A stretch of 64,000 nt of DNA. Origin: G965240365 sp965240365 (lineage in GTDB: Bacteria > Pseudomonadota > Gammaproteobacteria > Eutrophobiales > Eutrophobiaceae). The notes under the pieces were generated by a model. That model was not told the DNA's origin, ran no database searches, and saw nothing but the letters and a program-made list of their open reading frames with translations. Every line of letters starts with the position of its first letter. Positions within the stretch are counted from its first letter, which is position 1. Positions 52,594 through 61,203 of the stretch are shown here, piece after piece. The stretch covers positions 248,001 through 312,000 of the forward strand of contig OZ251218.1 of NCBI GenBank assembly GCA_965240365.1. Direction: 5' to 3'. The position numbers were made by a program, and so were the translations under genes.

Positions 52594-54066
52594 TTATAAT
52601 TTCAGGGCCTCCTGCAACTCAAGCTCATATTCAAATTCGGCCAGGCGCGCGGCGATGCGCTGTGACTGATAATAATCCAGCGCATACTGCTGCCTTGTGA
52701 ATTCAAGTTTATCAAGCGCCAGTTCAGTATCGCCCGCCAGATAATAATATTCCGCCTGCAGGATCGCGACCTCGATATCATTGCCCAGCAACGCCTCGGC
52801 CTGACCAAGCAGGCTGTAGGATTTAAGATCATGCGCATGCTGGCGCTCATAATCCTTCAGCAGCGCGCGCGCCTTTTTGGCCTGCTTAACATCCAGCAGG
52901 GCCCGGCTGTAGTTCATGATCACCGGCTTGTAATCGGGATAAAGGCCATAGGCCCGCTCATAGATTTCAAAGGCCGCGGCATAATCGCCCTTGCGGGTCT
53001 CAAGCCGGGCCGCGAGCAACAGATAGGCGCTGTCATCCGGCCTGTCCTTGAGCAGAATATCGACCTGCTGCCGGGCCAGTGAAAAATCATTATTATTGAT
53101 ATAGGCATAGGCCAGACCATAGCGCAGCGGCATATTCCGCCCGGCCCTCGCGGGGCCGGTTTCGAGCGCCTTGCGCAGGGCTAACGCGGCCTCTTTGGGC
53201 GTCTTATACGAATCAACCCGGAGTTTGTTGCGCACCAGTTCATAGGCTTGCGAATTGCGGAATTGGCCGGGCGGGAAACGCTCCGCGCGCGCGCGCGCGT
53301 CGGCGATACGGTCGCTGGTCAGCGGGTGGGTGCGTAAAAACTCCGGCGCGCCGCTCTGGGAATAGCGCGACAATTGTTGTAATTTTTCAAAGAACGTGGG
53401 CATCGCGCGCGGGTCATAGCCGGCCCTGGCCAGCACCTGCATGCCGATGCGGTCGGCCTCCTCTTCGTTGGCGCGGGTGAAGTTGATCCTGTTCTGCGTG
53501 TTCAGGCCGCTGATGCCCGCGATGGCGGCCGCGCCCGCGTCACGGTTGGCAATGCCCACCAGGATCGCCCCGAGCAGGGCGGCGGCGGTCGGCAGCCGGT
53601 AACGGCTGGCCTCTTCAAACTGGCGCGCCAGATGGCGCTGGGTCACATGGGCAATCTCATGCGCCATGACCCCGGCCACCTCGCTTTCATTGGCCGAGTT
53701 CAGGATGATGCCGCTGTGCATGCCGATCACGCCGCCCGGCCCGGCAAAGGCGTTAATGGTCGGGTTATCGATCACAAAGAAGCTAAAGGGCTGGCGGGTA
53801 TTATCGCTGTGCGAGGCGATGCGGTGGCCGAGCGACTGAATATAAGACTCCACCTCGGCGTCGGTCACGACCCGGGCAGACTGGCGGATTTCACGCAAAA
53901 ACATCTGCCCGAGGCGGCGCTCATACTCGGGCGAGACCACGCCGCCGGCCGAATCGCCGAAGTCCGGCAAATCCTGCAGGGTGACGGCGGCCACCACGGC
54001 CGGTATCAGGGTCAACAGCAGGATCAGCCTGAAATGATGCCGGCGTTTGTTTAGGGAAACGGTCAT
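52594..54066 (-). CDS. bepA: BepA/YfgC-type periplasmic M48 metalloprotease with TPR domain
   Basis: A 490-aa periplasmic chaperone/protease for outer-membrane protein assembly, matching E. coli BepA in length (487). The signal segment is LILLLTLIPAVVAAV. The M48 zinc motif HEIAHVTQRHLARQ is at about residue 135, and NEEEADRIGMQVLARAGYDP supplies the third ligand. HPLTSDRIADARARAE closes the protease domain, and the C-terminal half consists of TPR-like helices (YAYINNNDFSLARQQVDILL and so on). It stands alone between two repeat-rich spacers. Confidence 0.92.
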   Translation of the reverse strand: MTVSLNKRRHHFRLILLLTLIPAVVAAVTLQDLPDFGDSAGGVVSPEYERRLGQMFLREIRQSARVVTDAEVESYIQSLGHRIASHSDNTRQPFSFFVIDNPTINAFAGPGGVIGMHSGIILNSANESEVAGVMAHEIAHVTQRHLARQFEEASRYRLPTAAALLGAILVGIANRDAGAAAIAGISGLNTQNRINFTRANEEEADRIGMQVLARAGYDPRAMPTFFEKLQQLSRYSQSGAPEFLRTHPLTSDRIADARARAERFPPGQFRNSQAYELVRNKLRVDSYKTPKEAALALRKALETGPARAGRNMPLRYGLAYAYINNNDFSLARQQVDILLKDRPDDSAYLLLAARLETRKGDYAAAFEIYERAYGLYPDYKPVIMNYSRALLDVKQAKKARALLKDYERQHAHDLKSYSLLGQAEALLGNDIEVAILQAEYYYLAGDTELALDKLEFTRQQYALDYYQSQRIAARLAEFEYELELQEALKL

Positions 54067-54737
54067 GCGTGTTTTATCGGTTCATGCCTGGATTGCGAGT
54101 TTAGCATAACAAGATAGACCGGGGCCAAGGCGATTCGGTTTCATTGCGGCGGCGCTTTTAACAGGCTCTTTTGAGTTCCGAGTGGGTTAAGCCGCATGTG
54201 GATTGAGTGTGCAGAAAATGGCATGAGCCTGTCTGCGGCAGACAGGCCGGAATGATGTAAAGCCGGAACAACACCCCATCGTCATTCCAGCGAAAGCTGG
54301 AATCCAGTGGTTGATACAATACATTCCCGCATAAGCGGGAATGACCATCTGAATACCTCATTCCAACCGACCCCGCTGAGTTACCTGCCACCCCGCTACC
54401 TGCCTGCGGCAGGCGTGGATTCCAGCTTTCGCTGGAATGACGAAACTGTTGTCATTTTGGCCTACCTGCTGCCCGCAGGCCATCTCCGTTCTGTCCTGGT
54501 CATCAATTAAGCCAGAATTATTGCAATTACCCACTCGGATTTTAAAAGAGGCCTTTAACACTTCTGTAAGCTCATCTTCACTGCCATATGGCCAAAGCCG
54601 GTAATTCGTCATTCCGGCGAAGCTCGCCTACAGGACGTAGGTGGTAGAGCGGCGCCTGCCTGCTGCAGGCAGATCTGGAACAGGCCACCGAGGAATCCGG
54701 CGAATATTCCCTGACTTACCGCGTTTTAATCCACGCT
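54067..54737. repeat. Repeat-rich spacer with several composite elements
   Basis: Small palindromes or relatives lie at 54228-54246, about 54399-54413 and 54655-54673. GTCATTCCAGCGAAAGCTGG with AATCCAGTGG lies near 54281-54310, ATTCCCGCATAAGCGGGAAT near 54323-54344, and GATTCCAGCTTTCGCTGGAATGACG near 54418-54442. A full composite element at 54607-54710 is in reverse orientation (CGTCATTCCGGCGAAGCTCG to CCGAGGAATCCGG). No gene supported. Confidence 0.7.
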
Positions 54738-55010
54738 TTAAGCCTGACGGCTTTCCTGAACATCTCTGGCCAGCCACGCTTTAATAAGAGACTGGTAAGG
54801 CATATCTCTTTTGTTGGCTTCCACTTTGATGCTGTCCAGCAAACCTTGTGGCAATCTCAAGGATATTGTCTGTGTTGATGGCTTCAGGTTGGGCATGACA
54901 ACGCTTTCCGCCTTACTCAAGTCAAAATATTTACTTGAATCATGCGTCTCCCAAAACTTACGTTCCTCCTGCTCAGTTTTAAAGGCCGGGACTTTCTTAA
55001 GTTCGCTCAT
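54738..55010 (-). CDS. brnA: BrnA-type antitoxin
   Basis: A 90-aa antitoxin and autorepressor. The N-terminal part (FKTEQEERKFWETHDSSKYF) is the BrnA toxin-binding region; STQTISLRLPQGLLDSIKVE with the following helices is the ribbon-helix-helix DNA-binding fold (ending SLIKAWLARDVQE). It overlaps the upstream toxin gene by 14 bp, giving the toxin-first order typical of brnTA. Confidence 0.88.
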   Translation of the reverse strand: MSELKKVPAFKTEQEERKFWETHDSSKYFDLSKAESVVMPNLKPSTQTISLRLPQGLLDSIKVEANKRDMPYQSLIKAWLARDVQESRQA

Positions 55011-55296
55011 AACTCTTTCTCTCCTTTGGATGCATGTCTCTAGCTGAGATTATCCGAATCAACGTATCATCATTTCTCAGTGTCATTGTAATATGCAGTT
55101 TCCTTTCCGAGTCTGTTTTTCCGTAGGCATGGTACCTAAACTCTTTCTTGCTATGCTTGACATCTACAAGTAATAAAAGGGGTTCGTTGAAGAAAATCTG
55201 CTCCGCCTCAGCCTGAGTAACACTATGTTTATCCTGGCTTTTCCGAGCATTTCCTGCATCCCAGTCAAAACCCGTTATCTTGCTCAAATCGACCAT
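54997..55296 (-). CDS. brnT: BrnT-type ribonuclease toxin
   Basis: A 99-aa RelE-like ribonuclease toxin of the BrnT family. GFDWDAGNARKSQDKHSVTQ followed by AEAEQIFF is the family N-terminus; HAYGKTDSERKLHITMTLRN and IRIISARDMHPKERKSYE contain the basic catalytic residues. A dyad (55301-55319) lies 5 bp upstream of the start, a likely BrnA site. The pair is AT-richer than its neighbours, as expected for a mobile module. Confidence 0.9.
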   Translation of the reverse strand: MVDLSKITGFDWDAGNARKSQDKHSVTQAEAEQIFFNEPLLLLVDVKHSKKEFRYHAYGKTDSERKLHITMTLRNDDTLIRIISARDMHPKERKSYERT

Positions 55297-55602
55297 TGTT
55301 GTATATTACTAAAATATACAAAACTTACAATTCCACTACAAACTGATCGGCTATGCGCTTTAGACGCCGGATAGAGGCAGGCAGCGCTGCTTGCGAATAA
55401 CCGGGCGGATCACCTCCACCCGGGCAAGTCCTTTGTGACTCAACTTGATTTATTCCTTCGCCATGTCCCCTCCTGAACACAAAAGGAGACATTACTATCT
55501 GGGGCCAACAGAAGCCGGACATCGTCTTGAAACTGAGAAATGCTAACGTTGTGTTGTGATATGATATACTATTGAAATGTGCAATATTTATGAGCAAAAT
55601 CA
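55297..55602. promoter_or_regulatory. Divergent region between BrnTA and Xre-RES modules, with brnT operator
   Basis: A perfect 7-bp-arm inverted repeat GTATATT-ACTAA-AATATAC at 55301-55319 overlaps the expected -10 region of brnT. Farther right, TATGATATACT at about 55560-55570 could be the -10 of the antitoxin gene. An open frame at 55325-55684 on the minus strand is not convincing. Confidence 0.5.
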
Positions 55603-56178
55603 ATGCCGAATACATCAACATCAGACTTCCTGGCCCTAAAAGGGCCCCAGCCGACCACCTCAAAAGACTTGAACACATCGCCAAAGCCGGCGCTCGACGC
55701 CATGCCGCCGTCTGGTGGGGAGTTGACGGCCGAAGAGCAAGCGATTTTGAAGGCCGGGGGGATCGATTTGGACACCGAACTCAAGACCGATCCACTGGCC
55801 GAGACCGCCGCCAAATTCGCGGCCCTTTTGAAAAGCAGTCTGACAATCAAGGATATCACAAAACGCATTGGTAAGTCAGAAAGGCAGGTACGGCAAATGA
55901 TCGCGAAGGGAACGCTGTACAGCATCCAGGAGAAGAACCAGTGTTACATCCCGCGTTTTCAATTTGACCACTCCGGTCGCTTGCTGCCGCACATCACCAG
56001 GGTCAATGTTGCGCTGCGGAAAACGCTGCACCCGGTGTCGGTGCTCGAATGGTACACCGAGCCACACCCGGATCTTTATCATGGTAATGATATTGAACGG
56101 ACGTTCAGCCCCGTGGCGTGGCTGAACGGTGGGCAGGACTGGCAAAGGGTTGCCACACTGGCAAAACAGATGCCATGA
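55603..56178 (+). CDS. Xre/MbcA/ParS-type antitoxin of the RES system
   Basis: A 191-aa antitoxin. SLTIKDITKRIGKSERQVRQ with MIAKGTLYSI is a helix-turn-helix. The C-terminal FSPVAWLNGGQDWQRVATLA is the ParS/MbcA-type toxin-binding element. The N-terminal 75 residues are low-complexity and unstructured-looking. Its stop is 3 bp before the RES toxin GTG start. Confidence 0.82.
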   Translation: MPNTSTSDFLALKGPQPTTSKDLNTSPKPALDAMPPSGGELTAEEQAILKAGGIDLDTELKTDPLAETAAKFAALLKSSLTIKDITKRIGKSERQVRQMIAKGTLYSIQEKNQCYIPRFQFDHSGRLLPHITRVNVALRKTLHPVSVLEWYTEPHPDLYHGNDIERTFSPVAWLNGGQDWQRVATLAKQMP

Positions 56179-56181
56179 ATC

Positions 56182-56814
56182 GTGGCTAAGCTGCCACGCG
56201 AGCCGGATCTTGATGTTCTAAAAGCGCTTCAAGCCAGCACGATCCCGCTTGAACCCGATTGTCTTCTATTCCGTATCTACCGACGAGCGAGGCCGCACCC
56301 GACACGCTGGAATCAGTTTCGACACGCGGGGCCATTCGCCCGCTTTGACCATCACTTACCCGAGGACCCCGCGTCACATGAAAAGCGCGGCATTCTGTAC
56401 GCGGCAACGGACTTGCCAACCGCGCTGGCGGAGTTCTTCCAGATGCCTCAACGGCGCATTGATCGGCACGAAAACGAACCCTGGCTTGCCGCGTTTCAAC
56501 TGGCCTCGAAAGTTACACTGCTTGACCTGACCGACACGTTTGCCGTTCAGGCGGGCGCTTCAATGAAACTGATATGTGGCCCCTTTGGCCACGCGCAGGC
56601 ATGGTCCAGAGGCTTTTATGAAGCCTACCCTGAAATCGGCGGGATACTCTATCCATCGTCAATGACGAACAGGCCCACGGTCGTTTTCTTTGAAAGGGCA
56701 GACAGCGCCGCGCTTTTCCCCAAGTCAACCCGGATAAACAGGGCGTTGGCCGACCCGGTCATGCTAAAACCACTGGCGATCGCGGCGCAGAAGATCAACT
56801 TCCGGCTGACCTGA
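56182..56814 (+). CDS. RES-domain toxin (NAD+-degrading)
   Basis: A 210-aa toxin of the RES family, which deplete cellular NAD+ by phosphorolysis. The name-giving residues fit: Arg in LLFRIYRRARPHPTRW, Glu in AATDLPTALAEFFQMP and Ser in GGILYPSSMTNRPTVVFFE. The Tyr of GILYAATD is also typical. It starts with GTG immediately after the antitoxin stop and so is probably translated from the same mRNA. It converges with the esterase gene. Confidence 0.87.
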   Translation: MAKLPREPDLDVLKALQASTIPLEPDCLLFRIYRRARPHPTRWNQFRHAGPFARFDHHLPEDPASHEKRGILYAATDLPTALAEFFQMPQRRIDRHENEPWLAAFQLASKVTLLDLTDTFAVQAGASMKLICGPFGHAQAWSRGFYEAYPEIGGILYPSSMTNRPTVVFFERADSAALFPKSTRINRALADPVMLKPLAIAAQKINFRLT

Positions 56815-56839
56815 CAAGGCATTATTGTCGGCAGGGCAC

Positions 56840-57511
56840 CTACCGCCCCAGGCGTTCGCCCAGCCAGACGCCGATGGCGTCGATCTCCTGCGGGCATACC
56901 GCGTGCGGCATCGGGTATTCCTGCCAGTCCACGGCATAGCCTGCTTGTTGCAATGCCTCTGCCGAGGCCAAACCCTGTGCCGACGGGATGACCGGGTCGG
57001 TCAGGCCATGCGCCATAAATATCGGTATATCCCGGTTTGCGTCGTTGGCCTCGGCCTGAAGCCTGTCCGGCAGCGGCAAATAGGCCGACAGGACGATGAT
57101 CCCCGCCAGACGGGCGGGATGGCGCAGGCCGGTGTGCAGGGCCAGCGCGCCCCCCTGGGAAAATCCGGCCAGGATGATTTTTTCGGCGGGGATGCCGCGC
57201 TCCGTCTCGGCCTGGATATATTGCGCTATCAGGTCGGCCGAGGCGCGAATTGAAGCGGCGTCTTCCTGTTGGCGCAGATCCGGGGATTTGATGTCATACC
57301 AGGCCCGCATCCGCGCCCCGCCGTTGATGGTCACTGCCCTGAACGGCGCATGGGGAAAGATAAAGCGCGCGCCGGCCGCGTCCGGCAGCTTTAATTCCGG
57401 CGCCACCGGTTCAAAATCATGGCCGTCCGCGCCCAACCCGTGCAGCCAGATCACGCTGGCCCGGTGGCGGTCGGCAGGTTCAATGATAACGGCGTCTGGT
57501 TTAAATGGCAT
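56840..57511 (-). CDS. Carboxylesterase / phospholipase (alpha/beta hydrolase)
   Basis: A 223-aa serine hydrolase of the carboxylesterase-2 family. VIWLHGLGADGHDFEPV is the oxyanion-hole region, LAGFSQGGALALHTGL carries the nucleophilic Ser, HGLTDPVIPSAQG the Asp and EYPMPHAVCPQEI the His. It is cytoplasmic with no signal peptide, about 220 aa as in characterised Pseudomonas esterases. Substrate unknown; short-chain esters are likely. Confidence 0.9.
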   Translation of the reverse strand: MPFKPDAVIIEPADRHRASVIWLHGLGADGHDFEPVAPELKLPDAAGARFIFPHAPFRAVTINGGARMRAWYDIKSPDLRQQEDAASIRASADLIAQYIQAETERGIPAEKIILAGFSQGGALALHTGLRHPARLAGIIVLSAYLPLPDRLQAEANDANRDIPIFMAHGLTDPVIPSAQGLASAEALQQAGYAVDWQEYPMPHAVCPQEIDAIGVWLGERLGR

Positions 57512-57637
57512 GAGTCCTATCCTGTATTTTGTTTGGGGCCCGGCTCGGATCGCGATATTTCTCCGGGCCAGATTATTTGCTATGCTGTGTCTCTCTTACT
57601 AATCTCTGTATAACACAAACATCACAGGATAGCGCAC

Positions 57638-57796
57638 ATGCGACCCAACATGCGACCCGCGCGGGCAAATTTATTCAGGCTCGGAATCATACTGGCGCTT
57701 TTGTCCAGCGTCCCGGCCTGTGGCCAGAAAGGCGATCTCTATCTGCCGGACAAGACCGCCGCTCCGGTTGCCGATGATGATGTTGCCAAAAGCTGA
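57638..57796 (+). CDS. lptM: LptM-type small lipoprotein
   Basis: A 52-aa lipoprotein, a partner of the LPS translocon LptDE. After a hydrophobic signal (LGIILALLSSVPA) the lipobox Cys starts CGQKGDLYLP, which matches the highly conserved LptM/YifL motif CGQKGPLYLP. It is directly upstream of lysA (3 bp gap), the standard gammaproteobacterial position. Confidence 0.88.
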   Translation: MRPNMRPARANLFRLGIILALLSSVPACGQKGDLYLPDKTAAPVADDDVAKS

Positions 57797-57799
57797 TCC

Positions 57800-59053
57800 A
57801 TGCTGTCCGGATTCTCCTCTCAAGGCGGCGTATTACACGCCGAGGGCGTGGCCCTGCCCGATCTCGCGGCCGAGTTCGGCACGCCCTGCTATGTTTATTC
57901 CAGGCAGGCTATAGAGTCCAACTGGCGCGCCTTTGACACGGCGCTGGCCAGCCACGGGCGGCTCATCTGTTACGCCGTCAAGGCCAATTCCAATCTGGCC
58001 GTGCTGAATATCCTGGCCCGGCTCGGTTCCGGCTTTGATATCGTCTCGGCGGGCGAATTGCACCGCGTTATCCGGGCCGGCGGCGATCCGGGCAAGGTGG
58101 TTTTTTCCGGCGTGGGCAAACGGCCCGATGAGATGGCCTTCGCGCTGCAACAGGGCATAAAATGCTTCAATGTGGAATCGGCCAATGAATTAATCCTGCT
58201 CAATGCCGTGGCCGCCAGTCTCGATAAGACCGCGCCGGTGTCGTTGCGGGTCAACCCGGATATCGACGCCGAAACCCATCCCCATATCGCAACCGGACTG
58301 CGCGAGAACAAGTTCGGCATCGCCTTTGAACAGGCGCCGGAGCTTTATCAGGAGGCGGCCGCGATGGAACATATCAATGTGGTCGGGATTGATTGTCATA
58401 TCGGCTCGCAGATTATCAATCTGCAACCCTTCAAGGAGGCGTTGCAAAGGCTGCTGGAATTGATCGACCGGATCGAACACGGCGGCATAAAACTGCAACA
58501 TATTGACATGGGCGGCGGGCTGGGCATCACCTACCGCGAAGAAACACCGCCCACGGCGGAGGAATATGCCCATGCGATCGCCGAATGCCTGGCGGGCATT
58601 GAGTATGAGCTGATCCTTGAACCGGGCCGCAGTATCGTGGGCAACGCCGGCATCCTGCTGACCCGGGTCTTGTATCTGAACGCCACGCCCTGCCGTAATT
58701 TTGCCGTGGTCGATGCGGCCATGAATGACTTGATCCGGCCCGCGCTTTATGGCGGCTGGCATGAGATCAGGCGGGTTATTGCCGAGTCGGGCGCGGAGGA
58801 GTTGCTCTATGACGTGGTCGGCCCGATCTGCGAAACGGCCGATTGTCTGGCCCGGGAGCGGCCGCTGAGATTAAGGCAGGGCGATTTACTGGCCGTCTGT
58901 TCCGCCGGCGCGTATGGCTTTATCATGGCGTCCAACTATAACTCCCGGCCGCGGGCTGCCGAATTGATGGTGGACGGCGGGCAGGTCTATGAGGCCAGGA
59001 AGCGGGAGAGTATTGAAGATTTGATGAAGGGCGAAAGTCTGCTGCCCGAATAA
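57800..59053 (+). CDS. lysA: Diaminopimelate decarboxylase
   Basis: A 417-aa PLP enzyme that decarboxylates meso-diaminopimelate to lysine. The PLP lysine is in CYAVKANSNLAVLNILARLG, followed by GSGFDIVSAGEL. The phosphate-binding GGGLGITY, EPGRSIVGNAG and the substrate-site Cys in GPICETADCLA are all visible. Co-transcribed with lptM. Confidence 0.96.
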   Translation: MLSGFSSQGGVLHAEGVALPDLAAEFGTPCYVYSRQAIESNWRAFDTALASHGRLICYAVKANSNLAVLNILARLGSGFDIVSAGELHRVIRAGGDPGKVVFSGVGKRPDEMAFALQQGIKCFNVESANELILLNAVAASLDKTAPVSLRVNPDIDAETHPHIATGLRENKFGIAFEQAPELYQEAAAMEHINVVGIDCHIGSQIINLQPFKEALQRLLELIDRIEHGGIKLQHIDMGGGLGITYREETPPTAEEYAHAIAECLAGIEYELILEPGRSIVGNAGILLTRVLYLNATPCRNFAVVDAAMNDLIRPALYGGWHEIRRVIAESGAEELLYDVVGPICETADCLARERPLRLRQGDLLAVCSAGAYGFIMASNYNSRPRAAELMVDGGQVYEARKRESIEDLMKGESLLPE

Positions 59054-59084
59054 CGGCGCGAGAGCGGGCCGTTTGTGATGCCAC

Positions 59085-59845
59085 AAAGTCATTCCGGCCG
59101 GCTGGCCTGTTGCGGGCAGGCAAAAGCCGGGATCAATTTTACATCTTGACATTGCCTTCCTCGGCGACTGTTCCGACCTGCCCGCAGCAGGCAGGCGCCG
59201 CTCTATCACCTACCTCCTTTAGGCGAGCTTCCGCCGGAATGACGGCAGGAGTGGATGAAATACTGGTTATTATTCCGGCTTGCCTGCTGCAAGCAGGTCG
59301 AGTGACAGGAAATCAGAAAAACACTTCGTTGTCATTCCAGCGAAAGCTGGAATCCAGTGGTTTATATGACATTCCCGCCTGAGCCTGCCCAGCGGGAATA
59401 ACAACAAATACTTCATTCTGACCGGCTTGGTACGGCCAGACAGCATCGCAATCCGTTTTACATCCCGGCGCCGCCCTCCTGGATTCCTCGGCGGCCTGTT
59501 CCTGACGCCGCTCTACCACCTGCATCCATGCAGGCGAGCCTTCACCTGCCTGCAGCAGACAGGCTGGAATGACGATGGGGCGTTGTTCTGGCTTTACGTC
59601 ATTCCCGCCTATCTGCAACAGGTCGACCGAAATAACTTAGTTAGTTGTCATTCCCGCAGGCGGGAATGTATGACATAAACCACTGGATTCCGGCCTTCGC
59701 TGGAATGACGACGGGGGAATAGACAAATTCCGGCAACCTTGAATGTCATTCTCAACCCCTGCATCATTCTGATCTGCTAACTGCTGCAGGCAGGTCTGCG
59801 AAATCTGCAGATGACATGCCTACCTGATTTGTCTCATAGGTATTG
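59085..59845. repeat. Large cluster of dispersed repeats downstream of lysA
   Basis: Small palindromes or close relatives lie at 59177-59195, 59278-59298, 59545-59563 and 59777-59795. Composite elements at about 59155-59245 and 59470-59580 differ in where, or whether, the palindrome is present: the 59475 element has TTCCTGACGCCGCTCTACC uninterrupted, with its palindrome farther along. GTCATTCCAGCGAAAGCTGG near 59330, ATTCCCGC..GCGGGAAT stems and the GTATTGAACCC motif at 59824 also occur. No gene supported. Confidence 0.75.
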
Positions 59846-59868
59846 AACCCGCGCATAAACGCGGGTTT
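59846..59868 (+). terminator. Terminator-like hairpin
   Basis: AACCCGCG-CATAAA-CGCGGGTT followed by T and a short AT stretch. The left arm coincides with the end of the dispersed GTATTGAACCC motif. The stretch 59869-60090 holds nothing I can identify. Confidence 0.5.
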
Positions 59869-60090
59869 CGTTAAAATGAAGTCTGATTCCGCCGAAGACC
59901 CCACTATGGCCGAAGACATCCGAGCTTTGGCTCAATGAATTTGCAAGCACCTCACTCTGGCCAGGCAGTCTTTATGTTGGATTTATTTTTATGATGCGCC
60001 ACCCTTTTCAAAGACCAAGCTGGCGCCACTAAGTAGCGGACGGCGGGCATTTGCATATGATCCACTTACAAGGCACAACGTCAGCTTGCA

Positions 60091-60552
60091 TCAAGAACTA
60101 AAAAAGATGAGCCATTTCGCGCCGCCATCAGCATGTCTATTCCCAGGGATCAACAGCGCCACCCCCGTGGACGCGAAATCTTGAATATTACGGGTGACCA
60201 CCGGCAGGCCATGCACCAGGGCTGTCGCCGCGATCAGGGCATCCCGGTCTGATTTGGCGTCAGGCACATGTAATTTGGCGCACTGTCTGGCCACGGCCAT
60301 ATCGACGGGCAATATGCGGCCGGCGAAGGCGGGCAACACCTGGGTTTCGAGCCAGGCGCGAAGCACGCTGCCTTGTGCAGGGTCGCGGCGCTCGGCCAGG
60401 AGCACGCCGGTTTCAAGTTCGAGCAGGGTAATCACCGACAGGTAAAGACTGGCGGCGGGAACGCTCTCCGCCCACGCCAGAACCCTCTGCCCGGCTTTAC
60501 CTGACTTGGCCTTCCTCAGTTCAGAAATCACGTTGGTGTCGAGCAGATACAT
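60091..60552 (-). CDS. vapC: VapC-type PIN-domain ribonuclease toxin
   Basis: A 153-aa PIN-domain toxin that cleaves RNA using a cluster of acidic residues: Asp in LLDTNVISELR, Glu in ITLLELETGVLL, Asp in DAKSDRDALIAATAL and NIQDF near the end. The start overlaps the antitoxin stop by one base. The C-terminal 12 residues (DGGAKWLIFFSS) look like read-through into foreign sequence, so the natural end may have been altered. Confidence 0.88.
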   Translation of the reverse strand: MYLLDTNVISELRKAKSGKAGQRVLAWAESVPAASLYLSVITLLELETGVLLAERRDPAQGSVLRAWLETQVLPAFAGRILPVDMAVARQCAKLHVPDAKSDRDALIAATALVHGLPVVTRNIQDFASTGVALLIPGNRHADGGAKWLIFFSS

Positions 60553-60809
60553 CAGGACAAGTCCGCCGGGCGGTAGAGTTCGGATTGGCCGCAGGGCGCT
60601 TCAAAATCAATGTCGGCGGCGCTCGGCATAGCCAGCAGTTCTGCAATACTTTTACCCTCGCCAGTGATCTTTTGATACGTCTCAATGGTCAACAGCACAT
60701 GCGCGGCACGGCCTCGATCAGTAATAAAAACCGGCCCATCTATTGCCGCCCTTTTGGCCTGACTGACATCCTGATTGAATTCTCTGCTTGTGATGCTGGT
60801 AATGTTCAT
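60552..60809 (-). CDS. Phd/YefM-type antitoxin
   Basis: An 85-aa antitoxin and autorepressor. ITSREFNQDVSQAKRAAIDG and PVFITDRGRAAHVLLTIETY form the Phd/YefM DNA-binding fold, and the C-terminal LLAMPSAADIDFEAP is the toxin-binding tail. It overlaps vapC by one base in antitoxin-toxin order. Confidence 0.88.
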   Translation of the reverse strand: MNITSITSREFNQDVSQAKRAAIDGPVFITDRGRAAHVLLTIETYQKITGEGKSIAELLAMPSAADIDFEAPCGQSELYRPADLS

Positions 60810-60993
60810 CTGATTGTCCTCGCTAATGAATCGTAGTGTAGTGTATTAAATTTTTGAATGATATACACCTATGCTCCGAACCCGATAGTTTATGAGCAGG
60901 CGTAACGGGAGTAAACACCATGCAAGACATGATCAAACCACGCGCCATAAGCGCCATAAATTAACAATACAGGTATGCCGGAGTCATCGTGTG

Positions 60994-61203
60994 ATGGAAG
61001 ATAAACAAATAGAAGCCATTATAAATGCCACATTTCCGGGGCTGATATTTTTCTGCTGGGACCTGGATTTGGACGAGCAACTTATCGCGAAATACAAGCC
61101 CGATCAGATCCTGACGGAGCGGGGATCCGCCTTACCCCTTATGTTTGTTCAATTTGCCGTGTCCGGTCCGTGGGCGGGATTCTCAAAGGATCGGACGGCG
61201 TGA
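60994..61203 (+). CDS. Short hypothetical ORF, possible fragment at the edge of the AbiE module
   Basis: A 69-aa frame (MEDKQIEAIINATFPGLIFF, CWDLDLDEQLIAKYKPDQIL) with no family recognised. Its last 21 codons overlap the antisense end of the AbiEii gene. The upstream sequence to 60892 is also open. It may be the stump of a gene interrupted when the AbiE module inserted. Confidence 0.3.
   Translation: MEDKQIEAIINATFPGLIFFCWDLDLDEQLIAKYKPDQILTERGSALPLMFVQFAVSGPWAGFSKDRTA

Noticed and set aside
55325..55684. Minus-strand open frame between brnT and the Xre antitoxin
   Set aside because: The tail RLKRIADQFVVEL faintly recalls an HTH regulator, but the rest is unlike any protein and it overlaps the antitoxin gene. 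At best a decayed fragment.
59085..59850. CRISPR-like array of repeats
   Set aside because: Repeats are palindromic, differ in length and orientation and lack regular unique spacers; no cas genes nearby. They are dispersed REP/MITE-type elements.
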